DNA from: Ryuthela nishihirai
Taxonomy: Eukaryota > Arthropoda > Arachnida > Araneae > Heptathelidae
Assembly (NCBI GenBank): GCA_038380435.1
Contig: JAWZYU010000024.1
Coordinates: 50,988,613-51,052,612, forward strand
Reading direction: 5' to 3'
DNA length: 64,000 bases
Below are positions 45,250 to 56,149 of this stretch, one piece after another. A model generated the notes under the pieces. It had not been told where the DNA came from. It was given only the letters and a program-made list of their open reading frames with translations, and searched no databases. Positions within the stretch are counted from its first letter, which is position 1, and every line of letters begins with the position of its first letter. Made by a program: the position numbers and the translations under genes.

Positions 45250-46455
45250 AGAAAATTACGCGAATCGATTAAAACGAACATTATTACACAACATTGTTAC
45301 ACAAAGTACCAATTGTGATATTTATCGACTATGCATGACTTAGTATCGAACACAAAACAACCTCGGTATGCTCAAGACTCTCCATTGCAGACTGCAAAGC
45401 CATAAAATTCAAGCTAGCGGAAAACCAGATCTCACAATGCTAAGAGAGATGGAATCCCTTTTCAGATTCTCCACCCTAAGGCAAGACCGGAATCGAAATT
45501 TCGTACCACCGATTGAACGCCGACACTCCAAACCGACTAAAAACTTTTCTAATTAGCCACCCAGGTTGGATAGCATCAGGATATAGAGCTCCTTCAGATT
45601 TCAGATAAAATTCGAGTTCTCTACCGAATGCATCACCCATCGAGAAGTAAATGATGCATGGGAGGAAAGATAATAAAAAACGAGATGATCCAGGTGATTC
45701 GGAACTGTGCAGTCTGAGAGAGAAAGATGAGAAATGTTTTCAAGAGTTCAGGATTACGCACAAAATAAAACAAATCAATACCGAAAACTCCGCATCAACT
45801 GATCCATTCGCTTCAGATCGGGAAACCAATTACATCTGTACTTCAAGTTTTCAAAACGCCCACGTGGTTCCTTCGTTTTCCAAAGGCTGCTGCGATACGT
45901 GATGCTGTAACGGCTTTTCGGGAGTATCCATTAAAGTCATGCGCCGGCCGCTCCTCAGCTTCTCATCCCTCCATTACAGCGACCACTTACCTACTTGTCT
46001 CCTCTTACGATCCCTGCTGCAACTGACAGGGAGGATGTGCATCTCCGACCGTCATCTCTCTCTTCTCATCACTATCTACGTAGGTGTCTGTTCGACGCCC
46101 TCGAGATGTTCGAACGCGAACTGTACGCCACTACTCGGTCATCAGGACATGTTGTTTGCACCGGAAACGCCTTCTCGCTCCTCACCTGATAATGACGACA
46201 CTCTTTCGTGTCGACGTCACTCAGAAATCGCATTTGTGCTGTCGTTCACTCTGGGCATCTTGGCGGCAACCGTTTATACCTCCATGTTAGTACGGAACAA
46301 CGAAAAAATCAGTCATTTTTCAGAACGATTAAAAATTTACCGTAATGAGCAAACGTTATCTTAGTTAAATCATCTGTAAACATTATGATTCGCTCACTGC
46401 ATCGAGTACTGAAAACGTTAGAAATGTCTGGAAGAGCTACTAACAACTGACCTAA
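45250..46455. other. Less AT-rich stretch with unrecognised frames
   Basis: CpG-bearing sequence around 45880-46260. The longest plus frame, 45939-46364 (141 codons), contains a hydrophobic run I-A-F-V-L-S-F-T-L-G-I-L-A-A-T-V-Y but has no recognisable family, and two shorter overlapping frames compete with it. CCTCCATTACAG near 45980 resembles a splice acceptor. It may contain an exon; not called. Confidence 0.3.
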
Positions 46456-46459
46456 GACA

Positions 46460-46812
46460 AAAGGAGAGTTGATTCAATTGGTAGTGTGCCAATCTCGGAA
46501 TTTAATGTCTTAGGTTCAAGTTCCAACTGTTCCTGAGTTGAGATTTATTTCCTATAACACCCTCCCCCGTTCTAAGTGAGAAATGGAACACTGCTGGGCA
46601 TTGAAAAGCATCCATCCGTCGAACAAGATTTTAAGCCATGGTCCTTGTCAAGGTTAGATGGCCTTTCACGGGAGCTACCATCCGTCTCCTAGAAGCTGTC
46701 CATTGGTCCTCTTTCCCTAATCAACTCTGAGCTTTGGTGTCCTCGTGACCTGGACATTTAGCCCCATTGTATGCATAGAAGTGTTTCTCAAAGATAAAAA
46801 TCACCGAACCCA
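46460..46812 (+). mobile_element. SINE-A, full length, strongly diverged
   Basis: Head TTGATTCAATTGGTAGTGTG and B box GGTTCAAGTTCC; body with GATTTTAAGCCATGG; tail GACCTGGACATTTAGCCCC. Confidence 0.7.
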
Positions 46813-47010
46813 TGCTCAGGAGAGCCATAACATGTGAACTCTCAAGAAGAGGTGGATAGCCACAACAAGATGTTTTTGTCTATCCCCTAACAGTCATCCA
46901 ATGGTTTCGCTTCCTCTACCCAGAGTTCACCCTTTGGGGTCCTTGTGACCTACTCATTAAGCCCAATGTATGCACAAAAGTGATGTTTAGAGAGACAACC
47001 CAATCCAATT
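46813..47010 (+). mobile_element. SINE-A, 3' fragment
   Basis: AGGAGAGCCATAACATGTG to GAGACAACCCAATCC, directly behind the previous copy. May be a remnant of a tandem pair. Confidence 0.6.
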
Positions 47011-47263
47011 CAAAAGTCGGTTAGAATAAAATAAAATAAACTCGGTTAGAAATTCTAGTTGTTAGTGTAACACATTGTTTCTTGTTATTCTAAGATTGGT
47101 ACCACACCATAATGACTTTAGATATCGACCAACTATAACGAATAAAAGAAAAAAGTGGAATTTTGATTACTTATGTTTCTTCCAAAATCAATCCCGAAGG
47201 AAAGAAAGACAACTACTCTACATAGACAGAAAGAAAACATTAAAAAAAGATATATTTGTAACA

Positions 47264-47630
47264 GGGGCGAGGGTGGCTCAGTCGGTAGCGCGCCAAACTC
47301 GTAATCTGCAGTTCCCAGGTTCGAGTGCCAACTGGTCCCAGCGTTTAGATTTATCTGCGCAAAACACCCTGCCTATGGTTGATAGGGGACACCGATGGGC
47401 TTAGTAAAGGCGCCGTTCGTCGGATGGGCACGTTAAGCCGTGTGCGGGAGAGCCATACCCTGTACACGTTAAAAGGCACGCTGGATAACCTTGAGGGGAG
47501 GCTACCATGTCTCCAAATAGTTGCTCTAGTGGGTCCCCAACCTTCGTTGAGCCCTCGGGGTCTTTGTGACCTGGCCATTTAGCCCATCTTGTGCAAAAAA
47601 AGTGCCGCTCAGTGGTAAAACAACCCAACC
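47264..47630 (+). mobile_element. SINE-A, full length
   Basis: Intact A box TGGCTCAGTCGG and B box GGTTCGAGTGCC. Flanks TATATTTGTAACA and TATACGTAACA look like a diverged TSD. Confidence 0.9.
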
Positions 47631-47644
47631 TATACGTAACAACG

Positions 47645-48410
47645 AAATACCAAATTAATTATTTTCTGGGGAAATGTTTTTTTTTATATTAATAGAGGTT
47701 TCACTAAATGGGAATTAGGAAAAATTGCACCAATTGTTCATTGTCCTGTGACTTATTGTACATGTCTTATAAAACTACACGTATATATAATTATATTAAA
47801 ATGTTTTTCAGTAGAATAATTTAAAAACTTTATCCAGTTCATATGAAGAAACTTTTTTGTTCGTTCTCTTATTTACTACAACGTCGTTTTTCCTTTCTGC
47901 ACTTAGAATTTGCCTTCCACTAGACAGAATGCAAAATGATGATTAGAATGATGATCTATTGCTAAGTTGCTTTTTCCTCTTCATGTATTATTTTAATTCC
48001 TCCATGATATTCAACTTTTTGTTCATGACATCTTAAATAAAAATTACTCAGAGAATTTATTTAATCCACAAAACACGATCATTTGTTTTCTAAAGTTCTC
48101 AAGAACTACATTTTGAAACTGGATCACGTAGAAACTTTTTTGCATTAATCTACTACAACTGTTTATATGAAACATGGATATTGAATGTTTTCTGACTTAC
48201 TGACTTTCACACTTCTGGATTACTAGAATTTTTTTGTTTTGAGTTGTTTTCGTTTCTTTGTGTATTATTCAATGTGACGACTGATGTTTTCAATTGAAAT
48301 TGTTTCTGTGTGGAGATCTCACGAACGAGCCTACTCTTGTGAGACCTCAAAAGTTTTTGTATACTGTAAAACATTATCTGAAATAAAAATTATCTTACCT
48401 TTATCTTATT
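47645..48410. other. AT-rich stretch
   Basis: No recognised features. Confidence 0.4.
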
Positions 48411-48411
48411 T

Positions 48412-48455
48412 AACGTGGTTCCGTGTGAGGAAAGCCATATCCTGCGCACGTTAAA
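48412..48455 (+). mobile_element. SINE-A body scrap beside the satellite
   Basis: CGTGGTTCCGTGTGAGG, AAGCCATATCCTGCGCACG and TTAAAG match the body between GACGTTAAGC and AAAGAACAC. The satellite begins about 15 bp later. Confidence 0.65.
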
Positions 48456-48470
48456 GTCGAAAAACAAAAC

Positions 48471-50135
48471 TACTAGGGCACCACAAGTAAAATGTCTTTC
48501 CTGCGTGTTCTATATGTGACGTCACTCTCTGCCGATTCTACTCGTGAGGCACCATTCCCGGCAGAGAAAAAAAATAAATAGCGATTATTGACTAGGACAC
48601 CACAAGTGAAATGTCTTCCCTGCGTGTTCTATATGTGACGTCACTCTCTGCCGATTCTAGTCGTGAGGCACCATTCCCGGCAGAGAAAAAAAATAAATAG
48701 CGATTATTCACTAGGACACCACAAGTGAAATGTCTTCCCTGAGTGTTCTATATGTGACGTCACTCTCTGCCGATTCTAGTCGTGAGGCACCATTCCCGGC
48801 AGAGAAAAAAAATAAATAGCGATTATTGACTAGGACACCACAAGTGAAATGTCTTCCCTGAGTGTTCTATATGTGACGTCACTCTCTGCCGATTCTAGTC
48901 GTGAGGCACCATTCCCGGCAGAGAAAAAAAATAAATAGCGATTATTGACTAGGATACCCCAAGTAAAATGTCTTCCCTGCGTGTTCTATATGTGACGTCA
49001 CTCTCCGCCGATTCTAGTCGTGAGGCACCATTCCCGGCAGAGAAAAAAATAAATAGCGATTATTGACTAGGACACCACAAGTGAAATGTCTTCCCTGCGT
49101 GTTATATATGTGACGTCACTCTCTGCCGATTCCAGTCGTGAGGCACCATTCCCGGCAGAGAAAAAAAATAAATAGCGATTATTGACTAGGACACCACAAG
49201 TGAAATGTCTTCCCTGCGTGTTCTATATGTGACGTCACTCTCTGCCGATTCTAGTCGTGAGGCACCATTCCCGGCAGAGAAAAAAAATAAATAGCGATTA
49301 TTGACTAGGACACCCCAAGTAAAATGTCTTCCCTGCGTGTTCTATATGTGACGTCACTCTCCGCCGATTCTAGTCGTGAGGCACCATTCCCGGCAGAGAA
49401 AAAAATAAATAGCGATTATTGACTAGGACACCACAAGTGAAATGTCTTCCCTGCGTGTTATATATGTGACGTCACTCTCTGCCGATTCTAGTCGTGAGGC
49501 ACCATTCCCGGCAGAGAAAAAAAATAAATAGCGATTATTGACTAGGACACCACAAGTGAAATGTCTTCCCTGCGTGTTCTATATGTGACGTCACTCTCTG
49601 CCGATTCTAGTCGTGAGGCACCATTCCCGGCAGAGAAAAAAAATAAATAGCGATTATTGTCTAGGACACCACAAGTGAAATGTCTTCCCTGCGTGTTCTA
49701 TATGTGACGTCACTCTCTGCCGATTCTAGTCGTGAGGCACCATTCCCGGCAGAGAAAAAAAATAAATAGCGATTATTGACTAGGACACCACAAGTGAAAT
49801 GTCTTCCCTGAGTGTTCTATATGTGACGTCACTCTCTGCCGATTCTAGTCGTGAGGCACCATTCCCGGCAGAGAAAAAAAATAAATAGCGATTATTGACT
49901 AGGACACCACAAGTGAAATGTCTTCCCTGCGTGTTCTATATGTGACGTCACTCTCTGCCGATTCTAGTCGTGAGGCACCATTCCCGGCAGAGAAAAAAAG
50001 TAAATAGCGATTATTGACTAGGACACCACAAGTGAAATGTCTTCCCTGCGTGTTCTATATGTGACGTCACTCTCTGCCGATTCTAGTCGTGAGGCACCAT
50101 TCCCGGCAGAGAAAAAAAATAAATAGCGATTATTG
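48471..50135. repeat. Satellite array, 14 copies of a 119-bp unit
   Basis: Unit starts (at CACAAGT) lie at 48482, 48601, 48720, 48839, 48958, 49076, 49195, 49314, 49432, 49551, 49670, 49789, 49908 and 50027. Two units are 118 bp because of one fewer A. Identity between units looks above 95%. Each has TGTCTTCCCTG, TATATGTGACGTCACTC, an inverted pair CTCTGCCG / CGGCAGAG, an A7-8 run and AAATAGCGATTATT. Variants show higher-order structure: units 5-6-7 and 8-9-10 share the same private changes 356 bp apart. No open frame spans the units. Confidence 0.98.
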
Positions 50136-50329
50136 TTTCCACCACAGTCTCCCCAAATCGAGGTGTGATTTCTGTAAGATCAGGATTTTCCAACAGTAAT
50201 GCGGTAATTAATTAAATACGGGAAAAATGTTGTGTTGTTTACAACCTGATGTTTCCAACTTCGAATTCTATTGTGTCTATTTTGTGCTATTATCCGCAAA
50301 CCCCTTTATGAGTGAGAGAACGGTGAGAA

Positions 50330-50400
50330 CGGTGAGAAAGAGAACATCGATGGGCTTGGAAAGGCCACCGTCAATGAGATGGGATGTTAAGCCATAAATT
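50330..50400 (+). mobile_element. SINE-A body scrap right of the satellite
   Basis: AGAACATCGATGGGCTTGG, AAAGGCCACCGTC and GATGGGATGTTAAGCC correspond to the middle of SINE-A. Confidence 0.65.
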
Positions 50401-50426
50401 ATGTGCCAGATATCCATTTCTTGTAG

Positions 50427-50814
50427 GGGCGGGGGTAGCTCAGTCGGTAGCGCGCCAGGCTATATATAATATGTAGTTCCCAGGTCCGAGTCCCAATCGG
50501 TCAGCGTTGAGACTTATCTCCGCAAAACTGCCCGCCTTGTCCAGGTCAGTAGGGGACATCCGATGGGCTTGGAAAGGCTGCCGCCCGTCGGATGGAACGT
50601 TAAGCCGTGTCCCCGTGTATGAGAGAGCCATACCCTGTGCACGTTAAAGAACACGCTGGATGGCCTTGACGGGAGGCTACCATATGTCTCCCAACAGCTG
50701 TTCCAATGGATCCCCTCCCCCAACATTGTCTGAGTCTTCGGGGTCCTTGTGACCTGGCCATTTTGCCCATGGTGTGCAAAAAAGTGCCGCTCAGAGGTAA
50801 AACAACAACAACAA
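50427..50814 (+). mobile_element. SINE-A, full length, TSD CCATTTCTTGTAG
   Basis: Perfect 13-bp duplications at 50414-50426 and 50815-50827. The tail reads AAAACAACAACAACAA where most copies have AACCCAACCC, showing that the tail end varies. It lies just after a body scrap. Confidence 0.94.
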
Positions 50815-50829
50815 CCATTTCTTGTAGAT

Positions 50830-51325
50830 CTGAAAAGACACCTAAATAACCTTAACTGAAGTTTTCGTCGGTCTTTCAAAAACTGTTCGGTAGATCTCCT
50901 TCCCATACCAAGCATTATCTTTTGAGTTCTTTGTGACACAGTCATTAGCCCAGTGTTTATCAGCCTTCTTTTTTAATAAAGTACTCATTAAAAAAAAAAC
51001 ATTTTGAAGCACCCTAAATGCCTAAAATTTCAAACATAATTTTTCCACCATTGCAGCACAATTGTTTAAACAGTTTAATCGTAACTGGTTGTTTTATTTT
51101 TAAGCTGGAAAATGTACAAAAATAATAAACCTCTGTAAAACGTAAAAAAAGAAGAACTCCAACCCACATCTCTCAGGTATTCTGGCCTCTAAACTGTAAA
51201 TTATTAATGGTTACTATCAACTTTTGAAATTGATAAACTATCGACTATTGATCGATACGGGTATTCTGACTACTAAACTATCACTGATAGTTATTACCGA
51301 TAGTTGGTATTTTAGACTACCCGTC
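50830..51325. other. AT-rich stretch
   Basis: 51190-51310 has loose repeats (AAACTATCGACTATTG, AAACTATCACTGATAG, TTACCGATAGTTGG). Otherwise unrecognised. Confidence 0.35.
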
Positions 51326-51341
51326 AAATAACTGGGAGACG

Positions 51342-51728
51342 GGGGCGGGGGTGGCTCAGTCGGTAGCGCGCCAGGCTCGTAATCTGTAGTTCCCAGGTTC
51401 GAGTCCCAGCTGGGTCAGCGTTGAGATTTATTTCCGCAAAATTCCCCGCCCTGCCCACGGTCAGTAGAGGACACCGATGGGCCTGGAAAGGCCGCCGTCC
51501 TTCGGATGGGACGTTTAGCCGTGGCCCCGTGTGCGGGAGAGCTCATACCCTGTGCACGTTAAAGAACACGCTGGATGGTCTTGACGGGAGGCTACCATCT
51601 GTCTCCCAACAGCTGTTCCAGTGGGTCCCCTCCCCCAACCTTCTCTGAGCCTTCGGGGTCCTTGTGACCTGGCCATTTAGCCCATGGTGTGCAAAAAAGT
51701 GCCGCTCAGAGGTAAAACAACCCAACCC
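51342..51728 (+). mobile_element. SINE-A, full length, TSD AACTGGGAGACG
   Basis: Near consensus; 12-bp duplications at 51330-51341 and 51729-51740. Directly after the right TSD, TGGGTTCTAGTCCCAC looks like a B box of some other tRNA-like sequence, so this may be insertion into an older SINE. Confidence 0.96.
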
Positions 51729-51749
51729 AACTGGGAGACGTGGGTTCTA

Positions 51750-52790
51750 GTCCCACTCACAGTGGAAGCGAAATAATTTCATGGATGTTTCATTTCTTGC
51801 GTTTCCTTTCTGTACTCTAACAAAGGGATTCTCACTGATTCAAAGGAACCTTTTGTCCCCAAATAACCCTTGGCTATAAGATCAGAAGCATTCGAAATAC
51901 GTTGTCATTTTAATGCTAAGTGTGTCTTATTACGGTTAGGCCTTACCTGCAAGGCAACTCATGGGGATTCCTAAGCCTGCTTACTCTCCAGAGCTTTGCA
52001 TAACGAGGACGTACTATTTGCAATGGCAAATGCAGAAAGCCTCGCTGCATCGTGCACAGTTATTTACGCTCTACGGAGCAGCAGCAAGTTGCACATCTTG
52101 CGATGTTAATTCGTATGCCGCTGACATCACCAACTGTTCTGTTGCATCACAGAATCTTTCCCAACCGAGTGACGTGGAGAGAATTAAAGCATTCGGAAAT
52201 GTGATTAGTCGAAAACAGCGTTCCGTCTTCAGACAAAGGAACAACTTTCCTCTCCCTAAAATCATTCCGCGGCTGATTTAGATGTTCGAGAGGAAAATGC
52301 ACTTCTTTTTGAAGACAGAATCGCGATTTTAACATCGGTTGCTATGGCGACGACAGATGCGGACATCGCATTAACATGTGGAAGACGAGGAGAGTGAGAA
52401 TAAGAATTTATTCTTCGTTGCTACGCGCGGCAGTTAGGATGAATTTCAATCGGAAATAATTACTTTAATGGGTTATTACAATAAAAAGAACGATTGGATC
52501 GTGTTTCGCTGTCACTCAGTTTCCCTAGCGGTTGAGACATCTCGTTTAGCTCTAATTGGAATAGGATTTGGATCGTCCGAAAGGGATTGAGGCATGAGTG
52601 GAGTGAAAATGTCAGTCTGGCGTCTCTCAAAGGGCAAAGACACGAGAAGGATACCTGTTGCTCCGTTGGATTTCAATTGCTATTCATTGGCTGGTGGGAT
52701 GACAGTGTTTCAGGCTCATCAACTGAGACTCGCACTCAACCCTACCACTATAAGAGCATGTCCAACCCAAACTTAGTGAGGCGTCACTAG
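51750..52790. other. Unassigned stretch
   Basis: Several overlapping short frames at 51961-52335 and 52587-52790 without known motifs; none is convincing as a gene. Confidence 0.3.
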
Positions 52791-52794
52791 AAAA

Positions 52795-53320
52795 TAATTA
52801 TATTCTTAAAGAGCCTCATGTAAAATTCCATATTCTCAAAGAACCACAAGGAAAAAATCTGTATTTTTAAAGATTACCAAGAAAAATTCTATATTCTTAA
52901 AGAGCCTCAAGAAAAAATTCTATATTCTTAAAGAGCCTCAAGAAAAATTTGCCTATTCTTAAAGAGCCTCGGGAAAAAATTTTTATACTTAAAGAGCCTG
53001 AATAAATTTTCTGTAATCCTCAAGAGCCTCAAGAAAAATTCTATACTTTTAAGAGCCTCAAGAAAATGTTTATACCTTAAAGAGCCTCAAGAAAATTATA
53101 ATATTCTTAAAAAGCCACAAGATAAATTCTATATGATTAAGCAACTTCAAGAACCTAACAAAAAATTCTATATTCTTAAAGAGCCTCAAGAAATATTCGC
53201 TATTTATCAAGAACCTGACGAAAAATTTATACTCTTAAAGAGCCTCAAAAAGAATTCTTTACTCAGAGAGAGAGAAAGCCTCAAGAAAAATTCTATACTT
53301 GAAAAGGAAAACATACATTT
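52795..53320. repeat. Degenerate minisatellite, about 30-bp units
   Basis: About 15-17 loose units of the form TTCTATATTCTTAAAGAGCC followed by TCAAGAAAAA, with many single-base changes. It gives a repetitive E-P-Q-like frame (53133-53324) that I regard as incidental. Confidence 0.85.
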
Positions 53321-53354
53321 GTAATGAGCAATAAATTGGGAAAAAAATAAATAT

Positions 53355-54269
53355 TGTTACGACAAATGAACGTGCTACAATGAACTTATGATGTGATGTA
53401 TCATTTTGATGCTCGCATGAACTACAGCGTGAGAATTACGTCACCAATTAATTCGAACTACTTAACCGAAAAATAAGGAATAACTTGTGAAATTTAGGAA
53501 GATTTTGTGTGAAAGGAAACGTAGTTTGTATCAGTCTGTACACCATAAGATAATCTAAAGAAGAAGTGTTTTTATGTGGTGTGCGTGGGGCGGGGTTGGC
53601 TCAGTCGGTAGCGCGCCAGGCTCGTAATCTGTAGTTCCCAGGTTCGAGTCCCAGCTGGGTCAGCGTTGAGATTTATCTCCCCAAAATTCCCCTCCCTGCC
53701 CACGGTCAGTAGGGGACACCGATGGGCTTGGAAAGGCCACCGTCCGTCGGACGGGACGTTAAGCCGTGGCCCCGTGTGCAGGAGAGCCATACCCTGTGCA
53801 CATTAAAGAACACGCTGGATGGCCTTGACGGGAGGCTACCATCTGTCTCCCAACAGCTGTCCCAGTGGGTCCCCTCCCCCAACCTTCTCTGAGCCTTCGG
53901 GGTCCATGTGACCTGGCCATTTAGCCCATGGTGTGCAAAAAAGTGCCGCTCAGAGGTAAAACAACCCAACAAATGTGGTGTGCGCGCGATAGGTTAATTA
54001 AGTTTAATAGTGTTGATCCTGTTATTGGACTGGCAAGAAACAGAAGGATGTTTAGGATACTTTAGGAGGTTATACGTTAGTCGATCAAGATTATCATTTG
54101 TTATAAAGTTATATTTAATTTGTTTAGGAATTGGTTCGGTTATTCTTTATAGATTGCAGGTTTATCTTTATACGGATTTAGATTTATGTTAGTTATTTTA
54201 GAATTATAAATGTTAAATACTATTATTTTTTCAAACTCACGGTATTTTCCATCTGTTTAATTCATAACA
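53355..54269. mobile_element. Solo LTR, family copy 2, inverted relative to copy 1, with SINE-A inside
   Basis: The left end TGTTACGACAAATGAACGTG and right end GTTTAATTCATAACA are the inverse of the ends at 18683-19349. ATAT flanks both sides (53351-53354, 54270-54273). Without the SINE and one TSD it is about 516 bp, so it is shorter than copy 1 by about 150 bp. Confidence 0.8.
53586..53972 (+). mobile_element. SINE-A, full length, TSD ATGTGGTGTGCG
   Basis: Perfect 12-bp duplications at 53574-53585 and 53973-53984; nested in the solo LTR. The unit ends CCCAAC after one CAACC repeat. Confidence 0.96.
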
Positions 54270-54302
54270 ATATTTTTAAGGAATCAAGATAATACGTTGG
54301 TT

Positions 54303-55245
54303 TCCATAAAGTATGGAAAATCCCTATGTTAAATCAATGGGAAGCTAACGTCAAAGCCCTGTAACTTCTAAAATAAGTTTTGAAAAACGTGATTGCAGAT
54401 AAGAGATCTGAATCAAATAAATCAATATCTCGATTTTGAACAATATTCGTTCGGTATTTAATGAGTTATGGAAAAATATATGCAAATAGAAATGTTAATC
54501 AAAATTGTGATGTGATGTATCATTTTGATGCTCGCGTGAAAAAATTGTATCAAAGTGTTTAATAAAATAAGTTGTATTTTAGAACTTTGTGTAAAGAATT
54601 CTTTCACTATTCTTCAGTTTCTTAAGACTGGCATTGTTATCGCTAAATATTCAAACTTCCATCACTCATTAAATACTGAACGAATATTGTTGAAAATCGA
54701 GATATTGATTTATTTGATTGAAATCTTTATCTGCAATCACATTTCTCAAAACAAAAATAACTTATTTAAGAAGTTATGGAGCTTTGACGTTAGCTTCCCA
54801 TTGACTTAACATAGGGGTTTTCCTTAATTTATGGGGGGCGGGGGTGGCTCAGTCGGTAGCGCGCCAGGCTCGTAGTCTGTAGTTCCCAGGTTCGAGTCCC
54901 AGCTGGGTCAGCGTTGAGATTTATCTCCGCAAAATTCCCCGCCCTGCCCACGGTCAGTAGGGGACACCGATGGGCTTGGAAAGGCCGCCGTCCGTCGGAT
55001 GGGACGTTAAGCCATCGCCCCGTGTGCCGGAGAGCCATACACTGTGCACGTTAAAGAACACGCTGGATGGCCTTGACGGGAGGCTACCATCTGTCTCCCA
55101 ACAGCTATTCCAGTGGGTCCCCTCCCCCAACTTTCTCTGAGCCTTCGGGGTCCATGTGACCTGGCCATTTAGCCCATGGTGTGCAAAAAAGTGCCGCTCA
55201 GAGGTAAAACAACCCAACCCAACCTTAATTTATGGAAACCTAAAA
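54303..55245. mobile_element. Long inverted-repeat MITE, copy 3, with SINE-A inside
   Basis: Left arm GGAAAATCCCTATGTTAAA to TATTTAATGAGTTATGG, right arm CCATCACTCATTAAATACTG to CTTAATTTATGG, as in copy 1. The centre holds 33 bp (54508-54540) that match the LTR at 53389-53421 with one difference. The SINE-A at 54835-55222 splits its right end. Confidence 0.85.
54835..55222 (+). mobile_element. SINE-A, full length, TSD CCTTAATTTATGG
   Basis: Perfect 13-bp duplications at 54822-54834 and 55223-55235; inserted in the end of the MITE arm. Near consensus. Confidence 0.96.
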
Positions 55246-55751
55246 CAGTCTATCTTAATTAAAAAGAAAACTATATATTTTTAACATGTATTTTAAATTG
55301 GCAAAGTCATTAAGTAATGCACCTAACAATTATCACAATTTAGATTTTAAACAATATCCTTTCAGTTCTTAAAGAATTATAGAAGTTTGAATGTTGAATA
55401 GCAGAGATGACAATCTTAAGAATTTACCTCAGAAGTTAATTAAAACTTTAAAAATGTATTTTCAAACTATTTAATAAAATAAGGTTATATTTTAGAATTT
55501 CGTGCAAATAGTGCTTCAATAATTGTCAGTTTTAAACAGGTTTCTTAGGCAAGACTTTGCTGCTGTTAAGCATTTGAGCTCCCATAGCTCTTTAAATACC
55601 CAACTATTATTTTTGAAAATTGAGGTTTATTGAATGATATTTAAATTTAACTAGTCCTATTTTCCTATAAAAGCTTATTCTATAAATTACGGATCTTTGA
55701 ATTTCAATCTCCATTGACTTAATATGGGAATGCTTCGATTTTTTTTTTATT
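55245..55751. mobile_element. Long inverted-repeat MITE, copy 4 (old)
   Basis: Diverged but collinear: TTAAAGAATTATAGAAGTTTG, AATAAAATAAGG.TATATTTTAGAA, CCATAGCTCTTTAAATACCC, CCATTGACTTAATATGGGAA. It lies directly behind copy 3. Confidence 0.65.
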
Positions 55752-56135
55752 GGGGCGGGGGTGGCTCAATCGGTAGCGCGCCAGGCTCGTAATCTGTAGT
55801 TCCTAGGTTCGTGTCCCAGCTGTCAGCGTTGAGATTTATCTCCACAAAAATTCCCCGGCCTGCCCACGGTCAGTAGGGGACACCGATGGGCTTGGAAAGG
55901 CCGCCATCCGTCGGATGGGACGTTAAGCCGTGGCTCCGTGTGCGGGAGAGCCATACCCTGTGCACGTTAAAGAACACGCTGGATGGCCTTGACGGGAGAC
56001 TACCATCTGTCTCCCAACAGCTGTTCCAGTGGGTCCCCTCCCCCAACCTTCTCTGAGCCTTCGGGGTCCATGTGACCTGGCCATTTAGCCCATGGTGTGC
56101 AAAAAAGTGCCGCTCAGAGGTAAAACAACCGAACT
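55752..56135 (+). mobile_element. SINE-A, full length, TSD CTTCGATTTTT
   Basis: Head GGGGCGGGGGTGGCTCAATCGG and full body and tail. The 11-bp duplication is at 55733-55743 and 56136-56146; the left one is extended by a T run. Confidence 0.93.
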
Positions 56136-56149
56136 CTTCGATTTTTATG

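Noticed and set aside
45939..46364. 141-codon frame with one membrane-like segment
   Set aside because: No recognised family, competing frames overlap it and there is no transcript evidence; listed only as unassigned sequence.
48471..50135. CRISPR array
   Set aside because: Units are tandem without unique spacers and the DNA is eukaryotic; it is a satellite.
50811..50814. Telomeric repeats from AACCC words
   Set aside because: Only two or three units occur, always at SINE-A tails; there is no array.
51342..51415. True tRNA genes at SINE heads
   Set aside because: A and B boxes are present, but the acceptor stem does not close and the sequence continues into the SINE body in every copy.
53133..53324. 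Repeat protein with K-E-P-Q-E units
   Set aside because: The frame is a translation of the degenerate 30-bp minisatellite and is open for only about 60 codons.
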